The notes: a model not told the origin generated them from the letters alone. Shown: positions 7,835 through 16,293, counted from the stretch's first letter. The stretch: DNA of 32,218 bases from Thermoplasmata archaeon (GCA_003551675.1 PUNG01000086.1:1-32218); one strand, 5' to 3'. Program-made: numbers and translations.

Positions 7835-8353
7835 TCAAAGTTTTTTCTTCTTGAAACGTAAAAAGTCTCTTCTTATGGCTCTGTAGAATGAGGGGAAGTA
7901 AACCAAGCTGGCCAATATACCTATCACCAAAACCGCCACAAAGAAAACCTCCCGATCGGCTTTATATGGCTCTATACCTCCTATTATGAACCCTAACTCG
8001 TCTACGATCAAGCCTAACCCTGCACCGTAAAGCACCGAACTTATTCTAGCGATGGATTTACTCCAGTAATTTATAGCGAGCCAGGAGGAGAGGGCCAAAA
8101 GGATGATCCCATAAGTTATGTGGTGTACATGGTATCCTCCTAAGATCAGGTTTCTTCCTACGGTATAGGTGACCTCCGGGCTCACAGTTCGGTCTGCTTC
8201 TAAAAGGATAACCCAAAGCCGAGCTGTTAAAAAGCTGATGACGAAGGAAATAGAGATCAAGAAGGGGGTAGATCTTCTCCGTTTGTATATCTCCTTTTTA
8301 ATGAGGCTTGGAAGATATTTCAATGCCTTGACGGATTTATCCTTTTTCGACAT
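7835..8353 (-). CDS. Unknown multi-pass membrane protein with HxHH and DE motifs
   Basis: A 172-residue protein with a basic N-terminus and about four hydrophobic segments (roughly 30-52, 76-96, 105-126 and 136-156). It has a lysine-rich tail. GGYHVHHITYG (72-82) gives His75, His77 and His78 at the start of the second segment. GLGLIVDELGF gives Asp118-Glu119 in the third. Conserved-looking polar residues buried in helices suggest a metal site, as in membrane hydrolases or desaturase-like folds, but I recognise no named family. It sits between dcd and a GT-C glycosyltransferase on the same strand, 57 bases from the latter, so a role in envelope lipid or glycan work is possible but unproven. 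Confidence 0.75.
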   Translation of the reverse strand: MSKKDKSVKALKYLPSLIKKEIYKRRRSTPFLISISFVISFLTARLWVILLEADRTVSPEVTYTVGRNLILGGYHVHHITYGIILLALSSWLAINYWSKSIARISSVLYGAGLGLIVDELGFIIGGIEPYKADREVFFVAVLVIGILASLVYFPSFYRAIRRDFLRFKKKKL

Positions 8354-8410
8354 CCTTCATCAAAAAAATAACTTTGCTGGTTCAATTAAAATTTTCGGTT
8401 GAATAGCCAA

Positions 8411-10069
8411 CTATCTTACCCTATAAACTTCGCATTCTTCAGATAGATAGACTTGATAAAAGTTTTCAATATAGCTGCTTTTTAATCTTGAATCGAAAGG
8501 ACTAGGGTTCTCTCCTTGAACTGTAATTGTACCTTTTAACATCTCCTGATCCCACATGATATAGCTGGCATCGTGTTCCTCTAAGTCACTGACAGCCTTG
8601 TTAAGGTCTGGATTGAAATACATATCATGGCCCTCTCTCCTGGTTAGATTGGTGTATCCTATAGAGAAAGCCGCAGTACTCATCCTATAGTCCGTGGCTA
8701 CCTTTCTTTCGGTGGTGCCCTTGATCCAAAATCCCGCTTCAACATCTTCCCACTCAGTTCCTTCGGTGAAACCACCCGCCCTCTCTTGTGAGGGATAGGT
8801 TATGGGTATCATAGCGGCGACCATGATGAAGATCACTAAGGACAGCACAGCAGTTTTTTTGAGATCATTATTGGGGTTTATCATGATCTGGAACTGCGTA
8901 ATCCCTATACCAAAAAATATCGCTACAACAAAAAGCAAAAAACTCAGATGCCGCATAGGTAGTAATGAACTTGATTGGGTAATTGTTCCAACAGTAAGTG
9001 ATAGGATCAAAAAGACGAACCAACCGAGTATAGAAAGCCCTTCGTTGAAAGTTTTGATAATCTTTCTAGACGAGAGACCGAAAAGAGCCAAGATCATGAT
9101 GGGCAGGTAAAACAGTATAGTGGTCCCTAATTCTATATCTCTAACTGGTAGAGTACCCAATACCATACTAACTATCACAGGAACGATTATCAGTGATGCG
9201 ATGATGAAAAACACGATAAAAGATCTGATACTTTGCTTGTGAATATTTACAGGCACTTTGAAGTCGTATCTTCTGCGTATCCTCACCACTAAATCCATCA
9301 GTAGTAAACCCAATAACGGTACCGCGATGATGGTGTAGGAAGGAAATCCTAGTGCTCCCTCTATCCTTCTCTGGCCAAAAGGCACGGCATAAAATATCCA
9401 ATATACTATAGTGAGGAGGAAAAAAGAGATGAACAGTAATGTACGCTGTTTATCTACGTTCCATTCACACGATCGCCAAAGCCTTGAGGTAAAAATTCCT
9501 CCAAGAGTCATTAATAGTAGAAAATAAACGGACATATGATGGGTGATTATCAAGGAAGTTAGTACTAAGAACATGATCAAAAGAGCCTTCAAGTTTCTTC
9601 GAAAGGTAGTAACGGCTAAAGTTAAAATAAAAGCGAAAAAGAAAAATCCTAGTGTTTCAGGCCTTGGTTGGGAGTAGGCATAAACCACGGGAGGCACAGT
9701 AGTGAAAAAGAAGGTGGAAAGTATAGCAGGCCTCCAATCATCCATAAGTTTATTCACTATCAGGAAAACAAAAAGAGGTGAAAGGGCGGATATGAGAACC
9801 GGTATGAAGGTAGCAGAATGTATAAGGTCTGTTCCTGAAAGTAGGCTGAATGCTCCTCCTATTATGAACATACCCGGAAAAAATGGATATGCCTTACCCC
9901 ATCCGTCTATGGAACGATAAGAACCGCCGGTTTCCACCCATTGATTAGTATAATAAATATATTCACCGCAGTCCAACCCCCAAAGAGTATAATCATACAG
10001 CGGCACGGTCCTTATCAATAGGGAGAAACTGATTATAGCTATGAGAGCGAACCAACCCGATCTTTTCAT
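8411..10069 (-). CDS. GT-C-like multi-pass membrane glycosyltransferase
   Basis: A 552-residue protein with about 11-13 hydrophobic helices, followed by a soluble C-terminal region of about 110 residues (from about 440). The first helix leads into a large loop with LDCGEY (Asp33, Glu36), the position of the acidic catalytic motif in GT-C enzymes such as PMT, ArnT and STT3/AglB. A second loop has YSQPRPET, and a helix start has THHMSVYF. These enzymes move sugars from polyprenyl-phosphate carriers to protein or lipid on the outer face of the membrane. No WWDYG-like oligosaccharyltransferase motif is seen, so AglB itself is unlikely. Substrate is unknown. A TATA-like box lies at 10093-10102. 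Confidence 0.72.
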   Translation of the reverse strand: MKRSGWFALIAIISFSLLIRTVPLYDYTLWGLDCGEYIYYTNQWVETGGSYRSIDGWGKAYPFFPGMFIIGGAFSLLSGTDLIHSATFIPVLISALSPLFVFLIVNKLMDDWRPAILSTFFFTTVPPVVYAYSQPRPETLGFFFFAFILTLAVTTFRRNLKALLIMFLVLTSLIITHHMSVYFLLLMTLGGIFTSRLWRSCEWNVDKQRTLLFISFFLLTIVYWIFYAVPFGQRRIEGALGFPSYTIIAVPLLGLLLMDLVVRIRRRYDFKVPVNIHKQSIRSFIVFFIIASLIIVPVIVSMVLGTLPVRDIELGTTILFYLPIMILALFGLSSRKIIKTFNEGLSILGWFVFLILSLTVGTITQSSSLLPMRHLSFLLFVVAIFFGIGITQFQIMINPNNDLKKTAVLSLVIFIMVAAMIPITYPSQERAGGFTEGTEWEDVEAGFWIKGTTERKVATDYRMSTAAFSIGYTNLTRREGHDMYFNPDLNKAVSDLEEHDASYIMWDQEMLKGTITVQGENPSPFDSRLKSSYIENFYQVYLSEECEVYRVR

Positions 10070-10092
10070 CGAGATGATATAAAAGCGAGCAG

Positions 10093-10102
10093 GTTATATT
10101 AT
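10093..10102 (-). promoter_or_regulatory. TATA-like box for the GT-C gene
   Basis: ATAATATAAC on the minus strand. It predicts transcription from about 10072, almost at the ATG at 10069. Confidence 0.4.
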
Positions 10103-10124
10103 TTTTCCCGTGTTTACTCCAAAA

Positions 10125-10133
10125 TTTTAATTA
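10125..10133 (+). promoter_or_regulatory. TATA-like box for the ThiF/MoeB-like gene
   Basis: TTTTAATTA, about 26 bases before the ATG at 10155, consistent with a leaderless transcript. No ribosome-binding site is visible before the ATG. Confidence 0.35.
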
Positions 10134-10154
10134 ACTATTTTACGATCCTATGAT

Positions 10155-11153
10155 ATGGACACAAAAAGATATGCCCGCCATATCGCCCTGCCCGAGATGG
10201 GTGAAAAAGGCCAATCTAAGCTAAGTGAAAAATCCGTAGCTGTCTTTGGATTAGGTGCCCTTGGCTCGACGATCACCGATGCATTGGCAAGAACTGGAGT
10301 AGGCAGACTAAAACTCGTTGATAGGGATTTTGTAGAACTTTCCAATCTTAACCACCAGATACTTTATGATGAAAGTGATCTAGGAATACCCAAGGCAGAA
10401 GCTGCTTTGGGAAGAGTAAATAAGATAAATTCCGATATAAAGGTCGAAAGCGCAGTAGTAGACATAAACCCAACGAATATAGAGGAGTTGCTAGAAGATG
10501 TCGATCTAGTAATGGACGGCTCGGATAATATGGAATTGCGCTACTTGGTGAACGATATCTGCGTAAAGATTGGAGTGCCCTGGATCTATACGGCCGTTTT
10601 AGGAACTTATGGCATGAACATGAACGTTTTTCCAACAAAAGGTCCTTGCTTGAGATGTCTTATCCCGGAGAAGCCTTCAAGGGGTAGTATGGACACTTGT
10701 GAATCTGCAGGTATATTATTCACGCTTCCAAGGACCATGGCGAATATAGCTTGTACAGAAGCTATAAAGTATTTGACGGACAAACCTACGAGACAAGAGC
10801 TCTTGACTTTTGATATATGGGGATATGAATACGAACTGACCGAGGTTGAACGTAGAGATGATTGTGAGACCTGTGTAGAAAGAAATTTCGAATTCTTAGC
10901 TCTTGAAGAAGATCTGACTACCGAACTGTGCGGTAGAAATTCAGTACAGATAAATCCGTCGGAAAAAGTTGAGCTGCCTCTAGATCAACTAGTTAAAAGA
11001 TTTGAAAGCGCCGAAAGAAAAGGAGCTAACATGATAAAAATAAACTTAGATGATCATACTCTGAATGTTTTTAAGAACGGCAGAGTTATAGTAGAGGGTA
11101 CCGACGACACCAAAAAGGCACGAAGCTTATATTCTCGATATATAGGAAAATGA
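10155..11153 (+). CDS. E1-like adenylyltransferase (ThiF/MoeB/HesA family)
   Basis: A 332-residue enzyme expected to adenylate the C-terminal glycine of a ubiquitin-like sulfur carrier (MoaD/ThiS/SAMP type). The nucleotide-binding FGLGALGS lies at 31-38 and the strand LKLVDRDFVELSNLN at 52-66. The structural zinc pairs are CLRC (165-168) and CETC (237-240). The candidate thioester cysteine is Cys182 in DTCESAG. The arginine usual in 'NLxRQ' is replaced by histidine (NLNHQ, 64-68). About 70 residues after the zinc site form an added C-terminal domain. It is convergent, five bases apart, with a ThiI-type sulfurtransferase, which fits a tRNA or cofactor sulfur relay. The exact partner is unknown. 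ThiF, MoeB and UbaA cannot be told apart here. Confidence 0.88.
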   Translation: MDTKRYARHIALPEMGEKGQSKLSEKSVAVFGLGALGSTITDALARTGVGRLKLVDRDFVELSNLNHQILYDESDLGIPKAEAALGRVNKINSDIKVESAVVDINPTNIEELLEDVDLVMDGSDNMELRYLVNDICVKIGVPWIYTAVLGTYGMNMNVFPTKGPCLRCLIPEKPSRGSMDTCESAGILFTLPRTMANIACTEAIKYLTDKPTRQELLTFDIWGYEYELTEVERRDDCETCVERNFEFLALEEDLTTELCGRNSVQINPSEKVELPLDQLVKRFESAERKGANMIKINLDDHTLNVFKNGRVIVEGTDDTKKARSLYSRYIGK

Positions 11154-11158
11154 TCACA

Positions 11159-11785
11159 TCACAGATCTATAGTCTTAAATTTTATTTCATCTAATAACCT
11201 TGGTATCTCTAATGCCTCTTCTTCTTTTTTGATCCTTTTCACCTCACTTCTTATACTTGGTTCTTCAGGTGTCAGCATACAGCAGATAGTAGGTTGGATC
11301 GATATGTCGTAAGTTTCGATCATTTTTGCAGTATCTATGATCTCGTTTTTATCTAATCCTATCAATGGTCGGTGGATAGTCATTTCCACGGCCTCATCGA
11401 CGGTGGCGATATTGCTCAGGGTCTGTGAAGCTACTTGTCCTAGAGACTCACCTGTAGCTATGGAGTCCGCTTTGATCTGGTCTGCCAAAAGTTCTCCGGC
11501 CCTATACATCATCCTTCGACATATCAAACATCTGACATGCACGTCACATACCAAAGCGATTTTTTTTTGGATATGTCCAAAAGTACCTAGATGGTGAGTC
11601 ACATCCCCGTGAATATCTTTCAGTCTTATTGCAAGCTCTTTGATGGTATTCAGGGTTTTATCGTCTGTGAATGGACGATTATCTAGGCCGAGTAGAGAAA
11701 CCTCCGCACCGCATTCTGCCAATAGGTGGGCTGCGACAGGCGAGTCTATACCTCCTGACAATAGAACTACTATCTTTTTCTTCAT
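11159..11785 (-). CDS. ThiI-type PP-loop sulfurtransferase core lacking NFLD/THUMP
   Basis: A 208-residue protein matching only the AANH/PP-loop domain of ThiI, the tRNA 4-thiouridine and thiamine sulfur enzyme. SGGIDS (10-15) is the adenylating P-loop, and TGESLGQVASQT (111-122) is a strong ThiI signature. VRCLICRRMMYRA supplies a CxxC (Cys86, Cys89), and ICCML supplies Cys168/169 about 80 residues later. This spacing resembles the three-cysteine arrangement of methanogen ThiI. The usual N-terminal tRNA-binding THUMP region (about 170 residues) is missing, and no upstream frame supplies it. A longer ORF starts at 11815, but that ATG lies in the TATA-like box, so the Met at 11785 is preferred. 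Its tRNA-binding partner, if any, must be in trans. Confidence 0.87.
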   Translation of the reverse strand: MKKKIVVLLSGGIDSPVAAHLLAECGAEVSLLGLDNRPFTDDKTLNTIKELAIRLKDIHGDVTHHLGTFGHIQKKIALVCDVHVRCLICRRMMYRAGELLADQIKADSIATGESLGQVASQTLSNIATVDEAVEMTIHRPLIGLDKNEIIDTAKMIETYDISIQPTICCMLTPEEPSIRSEVKRIKKEEEALEIPRLLDEIKFKTIDL

Positions 11786-11812
11786 GATATGAACCCTGAT
11801 TTGATCATAAAG

Positions 11813-11822
11813 CATTTAAAAG
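11813..11822 (-). promoter_or_regulatory. TATA-like box for the ThiI-like gene
   Basis: CTTTTAAATG on the minus strand. It predicts transcription from about 11791, which decides for the ATG at 11785 over the upstream ATG at 11815. Confidence 0.45.
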
Positions 11823-11908
11823 TATCTCTATTTACTTTTCTTCATCTACTCGATGAAAGAATGTATTTAGATTCATTTCCAAATAAAAAGGCTTAGAGAG
11901 CAAAAAAC

Positions 11909-11916
11909 TTATAAAA
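11909..11916 (+). promoter_or_regulatory. TATA box of the rpoK-rps2 operon
   Basis: TTATAAAA preceded by an A-rich BRE-like CAAAAAAC. It is the clearest archaeal promoter in the window and predicts a start near 11936-11940, just before the rpoK start codons. Confidence 0.6.
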
Positions 11917-11948
11917 GGTATCTTTCTACCACACAAGGCTTAAAGGAT

Positions 11949-12140
11949 ATGATGATGAACAAAGGATATACCCGGTTCGAGAAAGCGAGGATAATCGGTG
12001 CCCGCTCACTTCAAATATCTATGGGAGCACCGACCCTATTATCTATTGATGATGAAAAAGCACTGGATCCGGTAGATATAGCTATAAAGGAATTCGAAAA
12101 GGGCGTTATTCCTATAACAGTTATGAGAGAGGAAGAATGA
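11949..12140 (+). CDS. rpoK: DNA-directed RNA polymerase subunit K (Rpo6)
   Basis: A 63-residue subunit, the archaeal counterpart of Rpb6/omega, which helps assemble and stabilise the polymerase clamp. The conserved block YTRFEKARIIGARSLQISMG (7-26), DPVDIAIKEFEKG and PITVMR spans almost the whole protein. Three ATGs occur at 11949, 11952 and 11955. The AAAGGA at 11942-11947 is better spaced for the last, so the true N-terminus may be MNKGYTRF. The stop overlaps the rps2 start (ATGA), so the two are coupled. The rpl/rps/rpoN/eno genes that often accompany rpoK in euryarchaea are absent from this site. Confidence 0.97.
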   Translation: MMMNKGYTRFEKARIIGARSLQISMGAPTLLSIDDEKALDPVDIAIKEFEKGVIPITVMREEE

Positions 12141-12760
12141 TGACAGACGAAGTCGAAAATGAAGAAGAAGAAAAACTAGTTCCGGAAGATACCTACCTGA
12201 CGGCAGGGGTTCATATCGGGACCCAGCAGAAGGCAAAGGATATGGAGTCGTTCATTCACAAGGTAAGGAACGACGGTCTATTCGTCTTAGATATAGATCA
12301 AACTGACAGTAGGATCAAGACGTTGGCCAAGTTTCTTTCTAGGTATCCTTCTGAAAGGATCTTGCTCGTATCTGCTAGGCAATACGGAAAGAGGCCCATC
12401 GAAAAATTCTCGGATATAGTTGGAGCCGCTAGTATCGCAGGCAGGTTCATCCCGGGTACTTTGACTAACCCTTCTCTAGATCAGTTCATAGAGCCGGAAG
12501 TACTCATCGTGATCGATCCCACCGCGGATCGACAAGCGGTCAAGGAAGCAGTCAATGCAGGCTTACCCATAATAGGGCTGGTTGACACGAACAACACTTT
12601 AGAAAATGTGGATTTTGCCTTGCCAACTAACAATAAAGGACGTAAATCATTAGCTCTTGTTTTCTGGTTATTGGCAAGAGAGATGAAACTGATCAAAGAA
12701 GAGATAGATAATAGGGATGAATTCGATTACGAGGTAGATGATTTCGAACAGACCTTGTAA
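12137..12760 (+). CDS. rps2: 30S ribosomal protein uS2
   Basis: A 207-residue archaeal S2, a head/platform protein of the small subunit. After a short acidic N-terminus it shows the family blocks YLTAGVHIGTQQ, FVLDIDQTDSRI, RFIPGTLTNP, EPEVLIVIDPTADRQAVKEA and GLPIIGLVDTNN, and ends in an acidic tail. Length is normal for archaea. It is translationally coupled to rpoK. It is convergent with the aCPSF1 gene, leaving a gap of 15 bases. Confidence 0.97.
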   Translation: MMTDEVENEEEEKLVPEDTYLTAGVHIGTQQKAKDMESFIHKVRNDGLFVLDIDQTDSRIKTLAKFLSRYPSERILLVSARQYGKRPIEKFSDIVGAASIAGRFIPGTLTNPSLDQFIEPEVLIVIDPTADRQAVKEAVNAGLPIIGLVDTNNTLENVDFALPTNNKGRKSLALVFWLLAREMKLIKEEIDNRDEFDYEVDDFEQTL

Positions 12761-12775
12761 AATACGTGTTTCCCT

Positions 12776-14698
12776 TTAGTAAAGGCGAACGGTCTCTAAA
12801 TTTCTAATTGCTCTAGTGCTTATACCATACTTTTTGTAGATGGTACTGGCAAGATTAGTCGCCTTGCTTTCTTCACCGTGACACACAAGTACGCGATCGG
12901 GTGTTGGCTGCATCTTGCTTATATAATGCAGTAATTGTATCCTATCACTGTGCCCTGAAAAACCCTCGCAGGTGTGAACGTTCAATCTAACAGGGATATC
13001 AATTTTTTCTCCCTTTTCGGTCAATGTTAGTTTATCATAACCTCTTTGAATTTTGTTTCCGATGGTTCCTTTGCCTTGATAACCCACGAAGATAAGAGTC
13101 GATTCAGGATCGTCCCCCCATGATTTAAAGTACTCCAATACCGGACCGCCGTTCATCATGCCTGCGGTGGCGAGTACTATGGCGGGTTCTTCACTATCGC
13201 ATATATCCTTTCTTTTATCCATGCTTCCAACTTCTTTGAAGATATCCGAAAGAAACGGATTCTCGTCTTCATGGAATATCTTTTTTTTCAGAGAATTATT
13301 TAAGAATTCAGGATAGGCAGTATGGATGGCGGTAGCTTCCCATATCATACCGTCTAGATAAATTGATGTTTTAGGTAGTTCTTCCTTTCGTATGGCCTCT
13401 TCGATGACCAACATCACTTCCTGTGACCGTCCTACTGCGAATACGGGCATGATCACTTTACCGTTCCTATTATTTAGTGCCTGATCCAATATGTCTTTCA
13501 ATTGCTCTACTGCATCTTTTCTACTCGGTTGTAAGTCATCATAGCCTCCATAGGTAGACTCTATAACCACGGTCTCCACTCTTGGAAATTTATTTCTAGC
13601 TTGATTGAAGAGCCAAGTATCATCATATTTTATGTCACCAGTTATGGCCACATTATAATCACCATCTCCGATATGCATATGAGCCACTGCGGAACCAAGG
13701 ATATGTCCTGCGTTGTGCATCGTAAGTCTTATATCAGGGGCTATATCGGTGGTTTCTCCGTATTCTAATGGGATCGTCCGCATGACCTGTTCTCTAACAT
13801 GTTTTGATTGGTAGGGTGGATCCCTCGCATCGCTAACATTGACTTTGATATAATCCAATTGAAGTAGCGCCGCAAGATCACGAGTAGGTGCGGTTGTATA
13901 AACCGGTCCTTTAAACCCATATTTATAGAGAGCGGGTATGATTCCGCTATGGTCTAGATGTGCGTGGGTCAACACGATACCGTCTATTTCTTCTAGAGGC
14001 ATGAGTTCAGGGGCATTTAGATATGGTGTACCCTCACTGTTTTCGTCTTTTGCAGAAACGTCGATACCACAATCTATCAGGACCTTACTATCTCTAGTCT
14101 GTAATAGGTGAGCGGATCGACCGACCTCTCTGTAGCCTCCTAGAGCGGTGATACGTCCAAATTTTTCACCTGTTCGTTTATCTCTATTTATCTTTCTGCC
14201 CACGTCGTTTAGGAATTTTTTTCTTTCTTGTCTTACTTTACCTAAGTATCCTCTTATATCCTGAACAGTTTTAGATTTTATAGGAGGAGTTCTGATCACA
14301 TCTACAGCCCATTTGGTTTCTCTTTTTATCTCATTCAAAAGCTTACCGTCTTTTCCGATAGCTATACCAGGAGCTTTTGCTTCTATGGTAGCTTCTCCTG
14401 TATCATTTTTAAAAGAAATATCGGTTATATCCGCTTCTTCGGGTACGATCTCCCTTATCTTTTTTTCAGCCTTTTCGGGATCGTCCAACAAGGAAGGATC
14501 GGGTCGGATTTCGACTCTCCTTTTTAACTTTCCTGCTAGTTTCTTCATGGTGTCGGAATCTTCTGTAAATTCGTCCATATCTTTAGTATATATGACTACT
14601 ACAGACCCCTCGAACTGGATGTCCGTGATCCGAACAGTTCTAGATACTATCTCTCTGACCGCTTCTTTTGCTTCTTCCAAAATGTCCTCAACGCTCAT
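12776..14698 (-). CDS. fttA: aCPSF1/FttA, KH-beta-CASP ribonuclease and transcription termination factor
   Basis: A 640-residue archaeal CPSF73 homologue that cleaves nascent RNA and terminates transcription. Two KH-type RNA-binding modules occupy about 1-150, the second with the G-x-x-G loop GKDG (115-118). The metallo-beta-lactamase core has HAHLDH (245-250), then GHILGSAVAHM, GDIKYD, ESTYGG and the beta-CASP strands, ending with TCEGFSGHSDR and VCHGEE. All zinc-ligand motifs are intact. Its position next to psmB is, as I recall, common in euryarchaea. About 160 bases separate it from psmB, and an A-rich TATA candidate lies just before the ATG. Confidence 0.96.
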   Translation of the reverse strand: MSVEDILEEAKEAVREIVSRTVRITDIQFEGSVVVIYTKDMDEFTEDSDTMKKLAGKLKRRVEIRPDPSLLDDPEKAEKKIREIVPEEADITDISFKNDTGEATIEAKAPGIAIGKDGKLLNEIKRETKWAVDVIRTPPIKSKTVQDIRGYLGKVRQERKKFLNDVGRKINRDKRTGEKFGRITALGGYREVGRSAHLLQTRDSKVLIDCGIDVSAKDENSEGTPYLNAPELMPLEEIDGIVLTHAHLDHSGIIPALYKYGFKGPVYTTAPTRDLAALLQLDYIKVNVSDARDPPYQSKHVREQVMRTIPLEYGETTDIAPDIRLTMHNAGHILGSAVAHMHIGDGDYNVAITGDIKYDDTWLFNQARNKFPRVETVVIESTYGGYDDLQPSRKDAVEQLKDILDQALNNRNGKVIMPVFAVGRSQEVMLVIEEAIRKEELPKTSIYLDGMIWEATAIHTAYPEFLNNSLKKKIFHEDENPFLSDIFKEVGSMDKRKDICDSEEPAIVLATAGMMNGGPVLEYFKSWGDDPESTLIFVGYQGKGTIGNKIQRGYDKLTLTEKGEKIDIPVRLNVHTCEGFSGHSDRIQLLHYISKMQPTPDRVLVCHGEESKATNLASTIYKKYGISTRAIRNLETVRLY

Positions 14699-14857
14699 AA
14701 AATCACTTTTTGTAGTTTAGTATTTTTTAGTTTTCTTGTTCCATATTTGTGTATTGGCAGAGTACAAGGAATACAATTACACTCACCGTATATGTGTGAA
14801 ATACCCCTCCAACCGATCTTTTTCTCCTTATAGGATCATAAATGGGTCGAAAAAGTT

Positions 14858-15541
14858 TCACAAAGCGGGCAAGTTCTTCTTTTTCCTGAGCTCTGAAATC
14901 TTTTTCTCTATCTCTTTACCATCTATATATTCAAAACCATCCTCGGTTATGGTCGCTATATTTATCCCGTCGCCGGATGCTGAGTCCCTACTACTCGATA
15001 CGAGCAAAGAAAGTGTGGCCAATTCGACCCCCTCATTTACGTCCATGTCCTTTTTGTAATGGTCCTCAAGAACACCATAGACGAATTGTGATCCAGATCC
15101 TTCGGCGACATAATCATCCAATATGGCGCCTCCTAATGGATCGATGGAGTAAATCTTTCCGCTTCCATCAGGGTCAATACCACCTAAGATCAGACCTACA
15201 TAGTAGGGAAACATCCTTCGTCCCATCATTATATTTGAGAGTAAGGTGGTAGCAGCTCCTACGGACATGATCTTTTTTCTCTTCAGTTCATATAGTTCAA
15301 CTTCGGAGCGCAGATACCGTGTCAAGACTTGACCATCGGCTACCAATCCTGCTATGGTCATGCCTATGTTATCTGTTACCTGGAATAATTTTTTGGTATC
15401 TTTGTGGGATATCATATGTCCCTTCGTTGCTCTTTTTTCAGTTGCCAGAACGACTCCATCTTTACAGACGAGACCCACTGTGGTGGTACCTTTCTTATTG
15501 TTTCCTTCATGCATAATTTCACGCTCAACCCTAATGTTCAT
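14858..15541 (-). CDS. psmB: 20S proteasome beta subunit
   Basis: A 227-residue precursor of the catalytic beta subunit. Self-cleavage after Gly18 in KKG-TTTV would expose Thr19 as the N-terminal nucleophile. Glu35 and Lys51 occupy the Glu17/Lys33 positions of the mature Thermoplasma enzyme. GLILGGID, GSGSQFVYGVLE and SSSRDSASGDGINIA are standard. The propeptide is 18 residues from this start, or nine if Met10 (15514) is used, which would be more typical. A TATA-like A/T tract just before the first ATG makes the shorter form plausible. The alpha subunit and PAN ATPase are not in the window. Confidence 0.96.
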   Translation of the reverse strand: MNIRVEREIMHEGNNKKGTTTVGLVCKDGVVLATEKRATKGHMISHKDTKKLFQVTDNIGMTIAGLVADGQVLTRYLRSEVELYELKRKKIMSVGAATTLLSNIMMGRRMFPYYVGLILGGIDPDGSGKIYSIDPLGGAILDDYVAEGSGSQFVYGVLEDHYKKDMDVNEGVELATLSLLVSSSRDSASGDGINIATITEDGFEYIDGKEIEKKISELRKKKNLPAL

Positions 15542-15706
15542 GTTTTTTATTTGGTTCTAAATTCACTGGGATACGAATACTTTATCCCTGAACAAATCTA
15601 TGCGATTTGAATGGAATTAACCAATACAAAATCCTTTACATGCGTATAAGAAAGGCACTACTATTTAGATGTTTTCATTTTCCTCCACTGGCAATTCAAA
15701 TATGTC

Positions 15707-16195
15707 TCATCTATAAATCGATTGACTCGTTTTACTGGAGGATACTTTTTCATCTCTCACGGTCGCCCCTCCTAACGATTGAAAATGAATGGTAGTTCTC
15801 ATGCCCATGTTGATCACCTTTTGTATGGTGTCGAATAACAATGTTCTTTCTAGATCTTCTTCAAATATATGTCTCTTTATTATTATCGATTTTGGTATGG
15901 CTTTCTCATCTCTCCTTATATTGTATATATTGGACCCTTTTGCCAATATCATCACGAGATTTTTTTCAAAACCAGCTCTTTGTTTATCGTTAAGATTTAG
16001 GAGCATACTTTTGTGTTCTTCACTAACGTTCAATCTATAAACGATTTCTAGTCTTTTTTTATTCTTCTTGGGATTGCCCAACAAGACGACTCTGTTACCA
16101 TGTTCTAGATGAATCAACCAATTCAATTCAGGATGATCTTTGACGTCGTAGTCTCTGTTTTCTTCTTCGAGCCATCCGATCATTTTTTCTTTCAT
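15707..16195 (-). CDS. DUF2299-like archaeal protein
   Basis: A 162-residue soluble protein. The first part reads as a WLEEENRDYDVKDHPELNW segment followed by beta strands (WLIHLEHGNRVVLLG, KRLEIVYRLNVS). A helical stretch follows, then KSIIIKRHIFEEDLERTLLFDTI, a pattern I associate with DUF2299, a small family of unknown function with a YbjN/chaperone-like fold. The assignment is tentative. The last 18 residues (VRDEKVSSSKTSQSIYR) look disordered. Met5 is an alternative start that suits a TATA-like AT stretch near 16206-16216. A cluster of short direct and inverted repeats (16253-16289) lies 58-94 bases upstream. It precedes psmB by 165 bases on the same strand, and I see no gene in that gap. 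Confidence 0.6.
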   Translation of the reverse strand: MKEKMIGWLEEENRDYDVKDHPELNWLIHLEHGNRVVLLGNPKKNKKRLEIVYRLNVSEEHKSMLLNLNDKQRAGFEKNLVMILAKGSNIYNIRRDEKAIPKSIIIKRHIFEEDLERTLLFDTIQKVINMGMRTTIHFQSLGGATVRDEKVSSSKTSQSIYR

Positions 16196-16252
16196 AGGTG
16201 GTGGTTAAATTATCTCACGGTTAATGAACTTTTGCACTCTCGATACTTCTCG

Positions 16253-16289
16253 ATGTTATTAACTAAAATAACATGACTAAAATAACATG
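16253..16289. repeat. 14-bp perfect tandem repeat plus inverted half-site, candidate operator
   Basis: ACTAAAATAACATG occurs twice in tandem (16262-16275 and 16276-16289). ATGTTATT at 16253-16260 is the exact reverse complement of AATAACAT inside each copy. It lies between the stop of the SEC59-like gene and the start of the DUF2299-like gene, both on the minus strand. It could be a multi-site protein-binding region or a recent replication slippage. Confidence 0.55.
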
Positions 16290-16293
16290 AATT

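Noticed and set aside
12773-12785. Palindrome CCTTTA-G-TAAAGG between rps2 and the aCPSF1 gene
   Set aside because: It is short and overlaps the aCPSF1 stop codon. Chance is a sufficient explanation.
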